Source: Cohnella herbarum
GTDB lineage: Bacteria > Bacillota > Bacilli > Paenibacillales > Paenibacillaceae
Assembly: GCF_012849095.1 (NCBI RefSeq)
Contig: NZ_CP051680.1
Span: 7,436,001 to 7,500,000, forward strand
Direction: 5' to 3'
Length of the DNA stretch: 64,000 nucleotides
Position numbers and translations under genes: made by a program. The notes beneath the pieces were generated by a model. The model ran no database searches, was not told the DNA's origin, and worked only from the letters and a program-made list of their open reading frames with translations. Positions within the stretch are counted from its first letter, which is position 1. Each line of letters starts with the position of its first letter. Shown one piece after another: positions 8,516-16,718 of the stretch.

Positions 8516-8945
8516 TATCCCCGTGCTCCTTCGGTCCCGAACCCGCGCTCGACGTAGACCCCTCCGATAGGGCTCCCGCCGTCCTAGTATCCGATCGCCC
8601 CATCTGGCTGCCGCCGTTAAGTATGCCGCCTTCTTGCACGTTCAGAATGGCCGCGTGCGAGTTTCCGTGCAACTGTCCCGTCGCCGTTATGAGCAATTTT
8701 CCGACGGTATGCACATCCCCGTACACTTTGCCCGCGATCGTCACGTCTCTGGCGGTAATATTGGATTTCGCGACGCCGCTTTCTCCGATGACGATATCCC
8801 CCTTGCTCTCGATGTCCCCTTGGTAAGCCCCTTCGATCCGTATTCCCGCTTGGGATTTCAACAGTCCGTTCATCTCCGTACCGACCCCGATTAACGTATC
8901 GGTCATGCCGGGCGGATGTTTCTTGTTCTTGAACATAAGTTTCAA
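8493..8945 (-). CDS. Bactofilin (cytoskeletal polymer protein)
   Basis: A 150-residue protein with the bactofilin (DUF583) core: TLIGVGTEMNGLLKSQAGIRIEG, then repeated beta-helix rungs (GDIESKGDIVIGESG, VTIAGKVYGDVHTVGKL) and a disordered Ser/Gly/Thr-rich tail. Bactofilins form nucleotide-free filaments that place cell-wall enzymes. The M23 endopeptidase directly upstream on the same strand overlaps this start by 4 bases. Such pairs are known in several phyla, so a joint role in local wall remodelling or cell shape is a reasonable inference. Confidence 0.9.
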   Translation of the reverse strand: MKLMFKNKKHPPGMTDTLIGVGTEMNGLLKSQAGIRIEGAYQGDIESKGDIVIGESGVAKSNITARDVTIAGKVYGDVHTVGKLLITATGQLHGNSHAAILNVQEGGILNGGSQMGRSDTRTAGALSEGSTSSAGSGPKEHGDKKTKQAV

Positions 8946-9940
8946 TCCTCCTTCACTTGTCGTAAATAAGGTAGAGGGTTAACCGGCTCTTCGCTCGAGA
9001 CGATCTGAAAGTGCAGATGCGGCCCCGTGCTTCGCCCGCTGTTTCCCATCTTTCCGATTAAATCTCCGCGCTGAAGCTGTTGTCCGACGGTCACCCCGAT
9101 AAAGCTTAAATGCATGTACCAGGATTCCAATCCATTGCGATGGGCAATGATGATATAATTACCCCGTGTGCGATTGAATCCGGCTTCCTTTACCGTGCCA
9201 TCGCCGGCGGCGTAGATTGGGTCCCCGATATCGCCGGTAATATCCACTCCCGCATGGAAAGTGGATTTCCGCGTGAACGGATCGCTCCGATAACCGAACC
9301 CGGAGGTCAGGCGTCTCGATACGGTCGGCCATTCCGAGGGAATGGCGTCCATCTCGGCGCGTTTCTGCTCGGCTTTGCGAAGATTGGCTTCCATGGAAAT
9401 CGCCAATTCATCCAGCATGGCCGAAAGCTCGGTGAAATCGGCAATCGTCGACTCCATGGCCGCCGCGGACAGCCGATCGTCCGGGTTGGAATCCGCGAAA
9501 GCGGAAACCGCAACTTCGGAGTGGGGAGGAGAGTCGGCTATATTCGGATTGGACGAGCTCGCTCCCGTTCCGTCTCCGTATTTTCCGATGAATCGTCTCA
9601 ATTTTCCTTCGAGCTCGTTCAGCTCGTTCATCCGGCTTTGCAGACGGTCGGTTTGTTCGTCAAGTTGGAGAAGCTCTTGCTTAAGGGTCAGAACTTCGGC
9701 GGATTTCCCGGTTAGCGTACGGTCGTGCTCCGCGGATTCCATGGCCAATCGTAACTCCAACTCGTGAATTCGGGTCGTCGCCTTCAACTCCAGGAACGCG
9801 AAACCGCCTGCGACGGCCAGAGCCGCGGTGACGGGCAAAAAGACGACCGTTCTCCCCGACACCCGGAATTGCTTAACGCGACGATCGGCATCCCTAATAA
9901 GCAGCAGCGACCATTTCGACTTCCGTGTTCGATGTCCCAT
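8942..9940 (-). CDS. M23-family peptidoglycan endopeptidase with coiled coil
   Basis: About 332 residues: a short basic cytoplasmic tail, one transmembrane helix (around residues 28-48), a coiled coil (about 55-120), and a C-terminal LytM/M23 domain. Zinc-site motifs are visible as STFHAGVDI (H-x3-D) and GPHLHFQI (HLH). It should cut peptide cross-links in peptidoglycan while tethered to the membrane. ATG 9940 is preferred over the in-frame TTG 15 bases upstream, because AAAGGAG stands just ahead of it. It is cotranscribed with the bactofilin, its likely spatial partner. Confidence 0.9.
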   Translation of the reverse strand: MGHRTRKSKWSLLLIRDADRRVKQFRVSGRTVVFLPVTAALAVAGGFAFLELKATTRIHELELRLAMESAEHDRTLTGKSAEVLTLKQELLQLDEQTDRLQSRMNELNELEGKLRRFIGKYGDGTGASSSNPNIADSPPHSEVAVSAFADSNPDDRLSAAAMESTIADFTELSAMLDELAISMEANLRKAEQKRAEMDAIPSEWPTVSRRLTSGFGYRSDPFTRKSTFHAGVDITGDIGDPIYAAGDGTVKEAGFNRTRGNYIIIAHRNGLESWYMHLSFIGVTVGQQLQRGDLIGKMGNSGRSTGPHLHFQIVSSEEPVNPLPYLRQVKED

Positions 9941-10094
9941 CGGCTCTCCTTTCAAAGTGAACGCTTTTTGGAGGCTATATATAATGCTATTTATTCTTGA
10001 AACCTTTCTTTCATTCCAAAATAATGAGAGTTCGAAAGTGACCTAACTATGCGAACGACATCTATAAATCATTACGAGACGGCGAGGATTAGCG

Positions 10095-11531
10095 ATGATT
10101 GTGCTCGGACTTAGCATTCTGTTATTTATCTTTATCTTTCAAGCGGCGACGATACTGCTGCTCGAGTTTCGCAGACCCGCGCATGCAACCGCGTGGTTGT
10201 TCATTTTGTTTTTATTTCCGCTTGTCGGGTTTATTTTGTATTATTTTCTCGCGACCGAGTTCCGCAGAAGCCGGAAAGCGCGTCGCCGCGGCAGCTTGGA
10301 TCAACGTCGCCGGGCGAAGCTGCTGAAGATGAGCACGAACCTGACGAGTTTATCCGAGTTTCCGGCAGGCTCTCCTTTTATCGCTCAGCCGAGATTGCTG
10401 CGAGCGCTTCTTAAAGGAGGGGAACTGCCGATCTCGGGGCATAACCGCAGCGAAATTTTCAATAACGGGATGGATACGTACGAATCGATGCTGAAAGCAA
10501 TCCGCGGAGCGAAGTCGCATATTCATCTGTCCGCGTACATCGTAAGGGACGACGACATCGGGAGAGAGTTTCAACAAGCGCTTATCCGCAAAGCGCGCGA
10601 GGGCGTGAAGGTGAAGCTGTTATACGACGGAATAGGGAGCATTAAGCTGAAGGATTCCTACATACGGATCTTGGAACAGGGAGGCGTGGAGTGCGCATGT
10701 TTCTTTCCGTTAAGGCCGTCTTTTCTGAAAAAAAGAATGAACTACCGGAACCATCGTAAAATCATCGTAGTGGACGGGCTGATCGGGTTCGTCGGAGGCA
10801 TCAACGTAGGGGATGAATACATAGGGAAGCATCCTCGTTTGGGCTACTGGAGAGATACCCATATTAGGCTTGAAGGGGATTCGGTCTATTGGCTTCAAGA
10901 GGTTTTTTTGAAAGATTGGGAGATGGCGACGCGGGAGAAACCGGACGATCCGACGTTTTTTCCCGAGCATGAATGCGCAGCCGTAGAGCCCGTGCAGATC
11001 GTTCCCGCAGGTCCGAACCGAAGAGGGGACGCGATTCACGATTCCGTCTTCGCCATGATGACGTCCGCGAAGGATCGAATCTGGATGACGACCCCTTATT
11101 TCATTCCGAGCGCGAGCATTGCGATGGTCTTGCACGACGCGGCGACGAGCGGGCTCGACGTTCGCATCATTATTCCCTACGTTCCGGATACTTGGCTTGT
11201 CCATTTGGCGACGTTGTCCTACGTTGAAGAGATGATGCGATCGGGCGTACGCGTATATCAGTATAAAAAAGGCTTCGTGCACGCGAAAACATTGGTCGTG
11301 GATCGATACATTTCGGTCGTCGGCTCGGCGAATATGGATTTACGCAGCTTCTTCAGCAACTTCGAGATCAATGCCCATTTGTTCGATCCGGCGGCCATAT
11401 CCCGCTTGGAGAGCGATTTCTTGCAAGATCTGGAGGATAGCACGGAAATCAACTTACAGAAGTTTCTGGATCGCTCGAAAACGCAAAAGGTAAAGGAAGC
11501 CCTAGCAAGAATTTTATCCCCTCTACTGTAG
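10095..11531 (+). CDS. cls: Cardiolipin synthase (phospholipase D family)
   Basis: A 478-residue protein with two N-terminal transmembrane helices (roughly 1-20 and 32-52) and two phospholipase D HKD motifs: HRKIIVVDG about residue 220 and HAKTLVVD about residue 395, each followed by a Gly-rich strand (GFVGGIN, VVGSANMD). It condenses two phosphatidylglycerols into cardiolipin and glycerol at the inner membrane. Length and order match bacterial ClsA. It is transcribed divergently from the M23/bactofilin pair across about 150 bases. Its stop is immediately followed by the first copy of the 168-bp repeat. Confidence 0.9.
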   Translation: MIVLGLSILLFIFIFQAATILLLEFRRPAHATAWLFILFLFPLVGFILYYFLATEFRRSRKARRRGSLDQRRRAKLLKMSTNLTSLSEFPAGSPFIAQPRLLRALLKGGELPISGHNRSEIFNNGMDTYESMLKAIRGAKSHIHLSAYIVRDDDIGREFQQALIRKAREGVKVKLLYDGIGSIKLKDSYIRILEQGGVECACFFPLRPSFLKKRMNYRNHRKIIVVDGLIGFVGGINVGDEYIGKHPRLGYWRDTHIRLEGDSVYWLQEVFLKDWEMATREKPDDPTFFPEHECAAVEPVQIVPAGPNRRGDAIHDSVFAMMTSAKDRIWMTTPYFIPSASIAMVLHDAATSGLDVRIIIPYVPDTWLVHLATLSYVEEMMRSGVRVYQYKKGFVHAKTLVVDRYISVVGSANMDLRSFFSNFEINAHLFDPAAISRLESDFLQDLEDSTEINLQKFLDRSKTQKVKEALARILSPLL

Positions 11532-11536
11532 AGGAG

Positions 11537-11704
11537 GTTCAAAAAGTCGACTTTTGATCACGAAGCGAAGCAAGAAGCGTATTCGACGTCGAATCTTGAA
11601 TTCAGCCGGGCCTTCCGGTGCTCACGTAGGTTCTTCCTACGCTCCGCTCCTCGGTCCCTAGCTTCATCCAACCTTCTCGGTGCTGAAAAGCCGGCTTTTT
11701 GAAC
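11537..11704. repeat. MITE-like 168-bp element, copy 1
   Basis: The element is bounded by imperfect 19-bp inverted ends that differ at two positions. The left end, at 11537, carries the palindrome AAAAGTCGACTTTT; the right end, up to 11704, carries AAAAGCCGGCTTTT. Near the centre is a CGTAGG-TTCTT-CCTACG hairpin (11625-11641). It has no coding capacity. Confidence 0.7.
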
Positions 11705-11722
11705 TTTCATTTAGAAGAAGAG

Positions 11723-11890
11723 GTTCAAAAAGTCGACTTTTGATCACGAAGCAAAGCAAGAAGCGTATTCGACGTCGAATCTTGAATTCAGCCGGGCCTT
11801 CCGGTGCTCACGTAGGTTCTTCCTACGCTCCGCTCCTCGGTCCCTAGCTTCATCCAACCTTCTCGGTGCTGAAAAGCCGGCTTTTTGAAC
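11723..11890. repeat. MITE-like 168-bp element, copy 2
   Basis: This copy has the same length and almost the same sequence as copy 1 and begins 186 bases after it, in the same orientation. The linker also contains a GTAGAGGAG-like piece seen at the end of the cardiolipin synthase gene, which suggests tandem duplication of element plus flank. Confidence 0.7.
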
Positions 11891-11907
11891 TTTCATTTGT
11901 AGAGGAG

Positions 11908-11970
11908 GTTCAAAAAGTCGACTTTTGATCACGAAGTAACTCAAGGAGCGTATTCGACGTCGAATCTTGA
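11908..11970. repeat. MITE-like element, truncated copy 3
   Basis: Only the first 63 bases or so are present, with several substitutions. Similarity ends exactly at the stop codon of the minus-strand polymerase gene (11971), so the broken end abuts that gene. Confidence 0.65.
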
Positions 11971-12858
11971 TCACTTCCCGAGAACATGGGTGATAATCGG
12001 GGCCAGCGACTGGCTCGTCACGGCGGATAGAAGATCTCCGCGGGTTTGCAGCCGCTCTCTAATATTGAGCAAATGAAAGTCGATCGGTTTAACGTCTTGG
12101 CGCACTTCGTCCCACGATAAAGGAGTCGAGACGGTGGCTCCCGGCCTGGCTCGCGGAGAATAGGGAGCAGGCAGCGTCTTGCCCGCGTAATGTTGGAGAT
12201 AATCCAAGTAAATCAGATCCCCCCTGTCTTTTTTCATCCTCTCGACGGTAAACAGCCGCGGGTTCTGAGCCACGAGATATTCGGAAATAAACTTGCCGAA
12301 TTGTCTTAGCTCGTCGAAGGTCGGTCCTCGCTCGATAGGCATAACGATCTGCACTCCGGTCGCTCCGGAGGTTTTGGGTACGGCGTTTAGCCCTAACGAG
12401 CCCAGCAGTTGCCCGACGAGCGAGGTCGCTTCCATTAACCTGGGTTCTTCCTCCAGCGTAGGATCCATGTCCAACATCCACGTATTCGGAAGCGGATTCG
12501 CAATCTCATCGGAGGAAACGTGGAATTCCAAGCTATATAGGCTACCCATCCACAACAAAGCGGGAACGGAATCCAATACGACGTAGCGGATTTTGCCATC
12601 CATGGCAGTGTTAACGAAATCGGGCTTCGGCTGGGGACAGTTTTTCTGGTAAAAGGAGACGCCGTGAATACCCTCCGGATAACGAATCGTAGTCAAAAAA
12701 CGGCCGGATGTATACGGGAGGATGTAAGGGGCGAGCTCGGTTAAGATCCGCACGTATTGCAGCTTCGTGATCCCGGCTTCGGGCCAGATCATCTTGTCCG
12801 GATGCGAGATCTTCAATTCGAATTGACCGAGACGTACTACCGTAAGCTGTTGTACCAT
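11971..12858 (-). CDS. ligD: LigD-type NHEJ primase-polymerase (stand-alone PolDom)
   Basis: A 295-residue archaeo-eukaryotic primase-superfamily polymerase of the LigD PolDom group. The opening ISHPDKMIWPEAGITK is typical. The catalytic acidic pair is in WMLDMDP (Asp130, Asp132). The region DLIYLDYLQHYAGKTLPAPYSPR matches the conserved C-terminal part. It adds nucleotides and fills gaps at broken DNA ends held by Ku. Ligase and nuclease domains are absent; a separate ligase lies at 18419-19369 and Ku at 19439-20329. It is read towards the repeat array, and its stop coincides with the break point of the third repeat copy. Confidence 0.85.
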   Translation of the reverse strand: MVQQLTVVRLGQFELKISHPDKMIWPEAGITKLQYVRILTELAPYILPYTSGRFLTTIRYPEGIHGVSFYQKNCPQPKPDFVNTAMDGKIRYVVLDSVPALLWMGSLYSLEFHVSSDEIANPLPNTWMLDMDPTLEEEPRLMEATSLVGQLLGSLGLNAVPKTSGATGVQIVMPIERGPTFDELRQFGKFISEYLVAQNPRLFTVERMKKDRGDLIYLDYLQHYAGKTLPAPYSPRARPGATVSTPLSWDEVRQDVKPIDFHLLNIRERLQTRGDLLSAVTSQSLAPIITHVLGK

Positions 12859-12978
12859 TCTAAGACTCTCCTTAGCATCGATATCCGTGGCGATTACTTT
12901 GTCGTTTAGTATTGCCGAATCCGCGAATAAGGACTCCGTCCTTGGAAAGAAGTCCTAATGATTACTTATTATCATGCG

Positions 12979-13008
12979 GTTACCTAATGTAACAAAGTGG
13001 CGTATAAT
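12979..13008 (+). promoter_or_regulatory. HxlR gene promoter with palindromic operator candidate
   Basis: GTTAC-CTAAT-GTAAC (12979-12993) is a perfect 5-bp inverted repeat overlapping the -35 region. TATAAT lies at 13003-13008. This fits autoregulation by the HxlR protein downstream. Confidence 0.5.
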
Positions 13009-13036
13009 AAGAAGTACAAGGGATGAGGTGTTGATC

Positions 13037-13357
13037 ATGGACCAACCGCAAATGTGTCCTCGATTCGAGAAAGCGATGGAGCTGCTGAGCAAACGGTGGA
13101 CGGCGTTGATCGTCTTTCAATTGCTTCAAGGCCCGCAACGTTTCGCCCGAATCGAAGGCTCGCTTCCGAATTTGAGCGGCAAGGTGTTGTCGGAACGTCT
13201 AAAAGAATTAGAAGCCGAAGGAATCATCAAGCGGGATGTTTTTCCGGAAACTCCGGTGCGCATTGAATATAAATTGACGGATAAAGGGAAAGCGTTAGCT
13301 CCGTTGTTCGATAACATTCTTAGCTGGTCCAGCGAATGGATCGAGCTTGCGGAGTAA
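13037..13357 (+). CDS. HxlR-family winged-helix transcriptional regulator
   Basis: A 106-residue protein with the HxlR signature: a Cys close to the N-terminus (MDQPQMCPRFEKAMELL), then SKRWTALIVFQLLQGPQRF, and the wing region VRIEYKLTDKGKAL. Family members bind DNA as dimers and often sense electrophiles or oxidants through the N-terminal Cys. ATG 13037 is chosen over an upstream ATG because GAGGTG precedes it by 6 bases. It stands alone between the promoter palindrome and a strong terminator. Its target beyond its own promoter is unknown; the divergent neighbour is the NHEJ polymerase. Confidence 0.85.
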   Translation: MDQPQMCPRFEKAMELLSKRWTALIVFQLLQGPQRFARIEGSLPNLSGKVLSERLKELEAEGIIKRDVFPETPVRIEYKLTDKGKALAPLFDNILSWSSEWIELAE

Positions 13358-13390
13358 AGCCGCTTCCCAGCGAGCGGATGCAAAAATAAT

Positions 13391-13439
13391 AAACGTGGAT
13401 AGATCAGCCTTCGGGCGAAGTTCTATCGACGTTTTTTTG
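13391..13439 (+). terminator. Rho-independent terminator after the HxlR gene
   Basis: A long imperfect stem (AACGT-GATAGA with TCTATC-GACGTT, tip CC-TTCG-GG) ends in seven T residues. Confidence 0.8.
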
Positions 13440-13571
13440 CGTTCTGTGACTATAGGGAAAATGTAAGAAACAGTTAAGAATTAAGAAAGAGAAACGATAA
13501 TCTTTGTTCCTAGAATAGAAATCGACTCAGCCTCCAGATTTTGGACGATCGAAAAGGAGTGGCTTGATAAG

Positions 13572-15038
13572 ATGAGATTTTGGGAAATCGTACTGGTCGT
13601 CGTGAATTTCGGACTGTTGTATGGGGTAATTATGAAGAGGAAAAAAGTCGGCCCGGCTATCGGTTCGCTCTGGACGCTTGCCGTAGCTTACCTGGCCGCC
13701 ATCGTGCAAGCGTCCGTGGAAGGCGCGAGCTGGCGAATGATTCCGGCGTACTTGACGTTGATTCTCTTAACGGCGTACTTATACGTCGGCAGGGATAAAA
13801 CGAAGTCGAGGAAGTGGTATACGGTTACGATTCAAACGGTGCTGTTGACGATCTATCTGGCCATCGCGATCATTCCGCCGGTCGCCATGCCGATCTTCTC
13901 GTTCGCGAAGCTGTCCGGAAGTTATCCGGTAGGAACGATGACGTATCATTGGATCGATGAGAAGCGCACGGAAACATGGTCCGACGTTTCGCGGACGAAG
14001 CGCGAACTGATGGTGCAAATGTGGTATCCGGCTCTGGAGGGAAGCGGGAAGAAACCGGCTCGGTACGTAGAGAACTCCCCGGAAGTGAAGGCGGCGTTAG
14101 CGGAGCAATTCGGGTTGCCCGCCTTCGCGATGGGGCATCTGGGCCTCGTTCGGACGCATGCCCGTCCCGAAGCCACCCTGTCCGAAGCTCAGTGGCGCTA
14201 CCCCGTTCTTGTTTTCTCTCACGGCATGGGCGGCAATCGCAACCAGAATACGTTCGAGGTCGAGGAGCTTGCGAGTCGAGGTTATATCGTCGTGGGCATC
14301 GATCACGCCTATCAATCGGGAGCGACCGTTTACCCGGACGGCCGCACGGCGAAGTTTAACATCGAGAACCAGCCCACGACGAAGGCGGGATTCGATGAGC
14401 TCATGTCGGTTTGGACCGCGGACGCGGCATTCGTGCTGGATCAACTTGAACGATTGAATCGGGGCGGGGAAAGCGATCGTTTTGCGAATAGGCTCGATCT
14501 CGTTAGAATCGGCATGTTCGGACATTCCTACGGAGGAGCTGCCGCCGCGCAGATGCTGGCGCGCGACGCCCGCGTGAAAGCCGCTATCGACATGGACGGC
14601 GGAATGTTCGGAGAACCGCTTCCCGCGGGAGGCGTCGGGAAACCGTTCTTGCTGATGAACGCGCAAGGAACGCTCGATGCCGATCGGTTCGAAGAGGGGC
14701 TTGACTCGAGCACCCGGGAAGAGCTGTACGAAATTACGGGAAGAAACCGCGAGGCGGTCGAGAAAGACTTTTACGATCTTATGCGAAGGTTTAAGGATGC
14801 CGTCGCGAACGACGGCTTCTCCATGGTCATTCCGCATTCGACGCATATTAGCTTCAGCGATTACAGTTTGTATTCCCTGCTGTTTCGGGCGAAAGGCGAG
14901 CAACCGAAGCAAATCCATCGCATCGTCAACGAATTTACGCTCGCTTTCTTCGAGCGATATCTAAACGGGGCGGACGATTCGGTACTTCGGCAGTTGGACG
15001 CCAAGTATCCCGAGGTCAATTTCAAAACGAATAAGTGA
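13572..15038 (+). CDS. Membrane-anchored alpha/beta hydrolase (PAF-acetylhydrolase-like)
   Basis: A 488-residue protein with an N-terminal membrane part of about three or four helices (residues 1-115) and an alpha/beta-hydrolase domain. The oxyanion region is VLVFSHGMGGNRNQ, the nucleophile elbow is GHSYGG, and a late His is in HSTHISF. This resembles platelet-activating-factor acetylhydrolase-like and dienelactone-hydrolase-like esterases. It lies 13 bases before a response regulator gene, which suggests one operon with the two-component system and ABC transporter. AAAGGAG at 13553-13559 precedes the ATG by 12 bases. The substrate cannot be read from sequence. Confidence 0.75.
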   Translation: MRFWEIVLVVVNFGLLYGVIMKRKKVGPAIGSLWTLAVAYLAAIVQASVEGASWRMIPAYLTLILLTAYLYVGRDKTKSRKWYTVTIQTVLLTIYLAIAIIPPVAMPIFSFAKLSGSYPVGTMTYHWIDEKRTETWSDVSRTKRELMVQMWYPALEGSGKKPARYVENSPEVKAALAEQFGLPAFAMGHLGLVRTHARPEATLSEAQWRYPVLVFSHGMGGNRNQNTFEVEELASRGYIVVGIDHAYQSGATVYPDGRTAKFNIENQPTTKAGFDELMSVWTADAAFVLDQLERLNRGGESDRFANRLDLVRIGMFGHSYGGAAAAQMLARDARVKAAIDMDGGMFGEPLPAGGVGKPFLLMNAQGTLDADRFEEGLDSSTREELYEITGRNREAVEKDFYDLMRRFKDAVANDGFSMVIPHSTHISFSDYSLYSLLFRAKGEQPKQIHRIVNEFTLAFFERYLNGADDSVLRQLDAKYPEVNFKTNK

Positions 15039-15051
15039 TATAATATCAAGC

Positions 15052-15753
15052 ATGAAAACACAAATATTGCTAGTGGAAGACGACCGCTCGATCAGCGAGA
15101 TGGTGGCGAATCATTTAAGCAAGGAAGGCTTCGAGATCGTCTGCGCTTACGATGGAGAGCAGGCGATCCGGTTGTTCGGACGGCAGCCGTTCGACTTGAT
15201 TCTGCTCGACCTGATGCTTCCCAAGCTGGACGGCATGGAGTTCTTGAAGCTGACCCGAGCGGATAACGTCATTCCGATTCTTATTATGTCGGCCAAGGAC
15301 GGAGACGTAGACAAGGCTCTCGGTCTCGGCTTCGGGGCGGACGACTATATCGTTAAGCCGTTCTCGTTGATCGAGCTTACGGCTAGAGTAAAGGCGGCAA
15401 TCCGCCGGGCAACGCAATATTCGGCCGCTGCCCGGGAGCAGGTTGCGCCGAGGGTTTTGCAAGTTCACGAACTGACGATCGACGCGGACAACTTCGCCGT
15501 CTCCAAGAACGGAAGGGATATCAAGCTGACGGCCAAAGAGTTCCAAATTCTATTCCTGCTCGCCACCCATCCGAAGAAGCTGTTCACGAAGGAGCAAATT
15601 TACCGTTCGGTGTGGAACGAAGAATACTACGGCGACGAGAACAGCATTAACGTTCATATGAGCAGGCTGCGGGACAAGATCGAGGATCGTCCTTCCGAGC
15701 CGAAATACATTAAGACGTTATGGGGCATCGGATATAAGCTGGGGGAGTTTTGA
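15052..15753 (+). CDS. OmpR-family response regulator
   Basis: A 233-residue regulator with a receiver domain (acidic pocket ED at 9-10, phosphoacceptor Asp53 in LILLDLMLPKLDG, conserved Lys in SAKDG) and a C-terminal winged helix (KLTAKEFQILFLLATHP to KTLWGIGYKLG). It should be phosphorylated by the kinase encoded directly downstream and control the adjoining ABC transporter, the usual arrangement for peptide-antibiotic sensing modules. The downstream GTG follows the stop immediately. Confidence 0.93.
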   Translation: MKTQILLVEDDRSISEMVANHLSKEGFEIVCAYDGEQAIRLFGRQPFDLILLDLMLPKLDGMEFLKLTRADNVIPILIMSAKDGDVDKALGLGFGADDYIVKPFSLIELTARVKAAIRRATQYSAAAREQVAPRVLQVHELTIDADNFAVSKNGRDIKLTAKEFQILFLLATHPKKLFTKEQIYRSVWNEEYYGDENSINVHMSRLRDKIEDRPSEPKYIKTLWGIGYKLGEF

Positions 15754-16716
15754 GTGGTCGGGATTCTGATCGGTATCGTCATTGCGCTAATCGCGCTCAA
15801 TATCGCCCAGTACCGGACTGGCCGGAAACGGGAAAGGAACTTGTCTTACGTATGCGACAAGCTCCGGACGATCGTGGAGGACGGTCGTTCCGAGAAAGTG
15901 CTGCTGTTTACGGACGATCGCGCATTGAAGGCATTGCTGGTCGAACTGAACGGGCTGTTGGAGAAAAAGGACGAAACGTTCTTGAAATACGCGCGGAAGG
16001 AAACCGATATCCGCAAAATGCTCGCCAACATTTCCCATGATCTGAGAACTCCGCTCACTGTCGTGCTAGGCTTGACGGAAACGATTTTACGCGACGGGAA
16101 GATGGCGGAGGGCGAAAGGCAGCAGCTTCTTAAGAATGTTCACAATAAAGCTGCGGAAATTTTGCTGATCATCAACAAGTTTTTCGACTTGGCCCGCTTA
16201 GAGTCCGGCGACAAGGAGTTGCAACTGATCCGAGTCAATATGAGCGAAATCTGCAAAAATAACTTGCTCTTTTTCTACAATCAAATCGAAACCGCGGGTT
16301 TGGAAGCTGTCATTGATGTCCCGGAGAAACCGATTTACGCGCTGGGCAACGTGGAAGCGCTGGATCGGATTTTGCATAATCTCATCTCCAACGCCATTCG
16401 ATACGGAAGCGACGGCATGACCGTCGGTTTGGCGCTGCGCGAGGACGAGCGTTTCGTATACGTCGACGTATGGGATCGCGGCAAAGGAATAAGCGAAACG
16501 CACGGAGATCGGGTATTCGAACGCATGTACACGCTGGAAGATTCCCGGATCCGGCTTTACCAGGGGAGCGGCTTGGGCTTAACGATAACGAAGCGGCTCG
16601 TCGAACATCTGGACGGAGAGATTGCGTTAGAGAGTCGGCCGTTCGAGAGAACAACGTTCACCGTGCGTCTAAGGCGAGCGGGTTCGTTCATGAGGGAGAG
16701 CGAAGGAGGTGGCTAA
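15754..16716 (+). CDS. Sensor histidine kinase with one transmembrane helix
   Basis: A 320-residue kinase with a single N-terminal hydrophobic helix (about residues 3-19) and no recognisable extracellular sensor. The dimerisation/phosphoacceptor box is ISHDLRTPL with His95. The ATPase domain has an N box (LHNLISNAIRYG), a G1 box (WDRGKGI) and a G2 box (GSGLGLTITKRLV). Kinases of this compact shape often depend on a partner transporter for ligand sensing, which fits the ABC genes that follow. Translation starts at GTG right after the response regulator stop. Confidence 0.9.
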   Translation: MVGILIGIVIALIALNIAQYRTGRKRERNLSYVCDKLRTIVEDGRSEKVLLFTDDRALKALLVELNGLLEKKDETFLKYARKETDIRKMLANISHDLRTPLTVVLGLTETILRDGKMAEGERQQLLKNVHNKAAEILLIINKFFDLARLESGDKELQLIRVNMSEICKNNLLFFYNQIETAGLEAVIDVPEKPIYALGNVEALDRILHNLISNAIRYGSDGMTVGLALREDERFVYVDVWDRGKGISETHGDRVFERMYTLEDSRIRLYQGSGLGLTITKRLVEHLDGEIALESRPFERTTFTVRLRRAGSFMRESEGGG

Positions 16717-16718
16717 CC

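Noticed and set aside
14097..14918. 273-residue antisense frame within the alpha/beta hydrolase gene
   Set aside because: Shadow frame; the plus strand has clear hydrolase motifs.
16470..16718. N-terminal extension of the ABC ATPase frame
   Set aside because: It lies inside the kinase gene in another frame; the true GTG start has a strong ribosome binding site.
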